Shown here: positions 63,925 to 64,000 of the stretch, piece by piece
How the letters are laid out: each line of letters starts with the position of its first letter
How positions within the stretch are numbered: the stretch's first letter is position 1
Source: an unicellular cyanobacterium SU3
GTDB lineage: Bacteria; Cyanobacteriota; Cyanobacteriia; Cyanobacteriales; Microcystaceae
NCBI GenBank assembly: GCA_002172675.1
Contig: NETF01000012.1
Location: 1 to 64,000, forward strand
DNA: 64,000 nt
Direction of reading: 5' to 3'
Position numbers and translations under genes: made by a program
The notes under the pieces: generated by a model
The model's database searches: none
What the model was told of the DNA's origin: nothing
What the model saw: only the letters and a program-made list of their open reading frames with translations

Positions 63925-64000
63925 ATACCTTTCATTAGCTCCTTTAATTTTAACTAAAATGGCCACAATTTTAGTTGATACTAAAAGATTATAGTTTTTA

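Overview
The window looks like the chromosome of a unicellular, AT-rich cyanobacterium of the Crocosphaera/Cyanothece group. Supporting this are many HIP1 octamers (GCGATCGC), psbT, the carotenoid hydroxylase CrtR, a PerR/type II peroxiredoxin pair, KtrA/KtrB, BolA with a CGFS glutaredoxin, and several small cyanobacteria-specific families (DUF1824, DUF2839, DUF2288). Most genes are ordinary housekeeping or redox genes, but the density of small repeats, insertion remnants and broken genes is high. The species itself is an inference.

Layout. 0-4.3 kb: a transposase remnant carrying a palindromic repeat, tRNA-His, peroxiredoxin divergent from perR, a MacB/FtsX-type permease and thiD. 4.3-7.7 kb: a nested wreck made of a four-helix-bundle (S23-type) gene cut by a group II intron, the intron cut by an IS66-family element, and a sugar transferase cut by the other end of the same element. 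7.8-17.4 kb: purE, nagA, a pentapeptide-repeat protein, a carotenoid-desaturase-like flavoprotein, a broken Uma2 gene, a broken SH3 gene, a large lipoprotein and a periplasmic-binding protein. 17.5-28.6 kb: transketolase, glutathione reductase, then a minus-strand redox cluster (PaO-like Rieske oxygenase, Nudix, FAD monooxygenase with an internal stop, [2Fe-2S] ferredoxin) divergent from crtR. 28.6-38.4 kb: map, a glyoxalase-like gene, an SbcD-like nuclease, a Rieske/ferredoxin-reductase fusion, an OmpR-type regulator, grxD, bolA and an amino-acid-binding lipoprotein. 38.5-48.4 kb: a nonsense-interrupted gene with an HTTM-like partner, fumC, a nitrilase-family amidase, a GH13 amylase, psbT, nrdR and ktrB-ktrA. 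48.4-64 kb: two P-type ATPases, dCMP deaminase, vapBC, a YggT protein, a DUF697 GTPase, a candidate c-di-AMP (ydaO-type) riboswitch, an ExoD remnant, two SLC13/ArsB-type permeases and a DUF427 protein.

The most interesting material is non-coding or at the edge of coding. A palindromic element with a conserved outer arm and a compensating inner hairpin is read in the same frame inside two unrelated genes. A 43-bp hairpin repeat interrupts the IS66 transposase. Two nearly identical 128-bp elements with TAAGCTGTT ends lie in opposite orientation, one of them inside the loop of a terminator. A ydaO-type riboswitch sits upstream of a calcium-type P-ATPase. A long hairpin buries the ribosome-binding site of a small ORF. 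Several genes carry single in-frame stops or internal deletions, which suggests ongoing gene decay.
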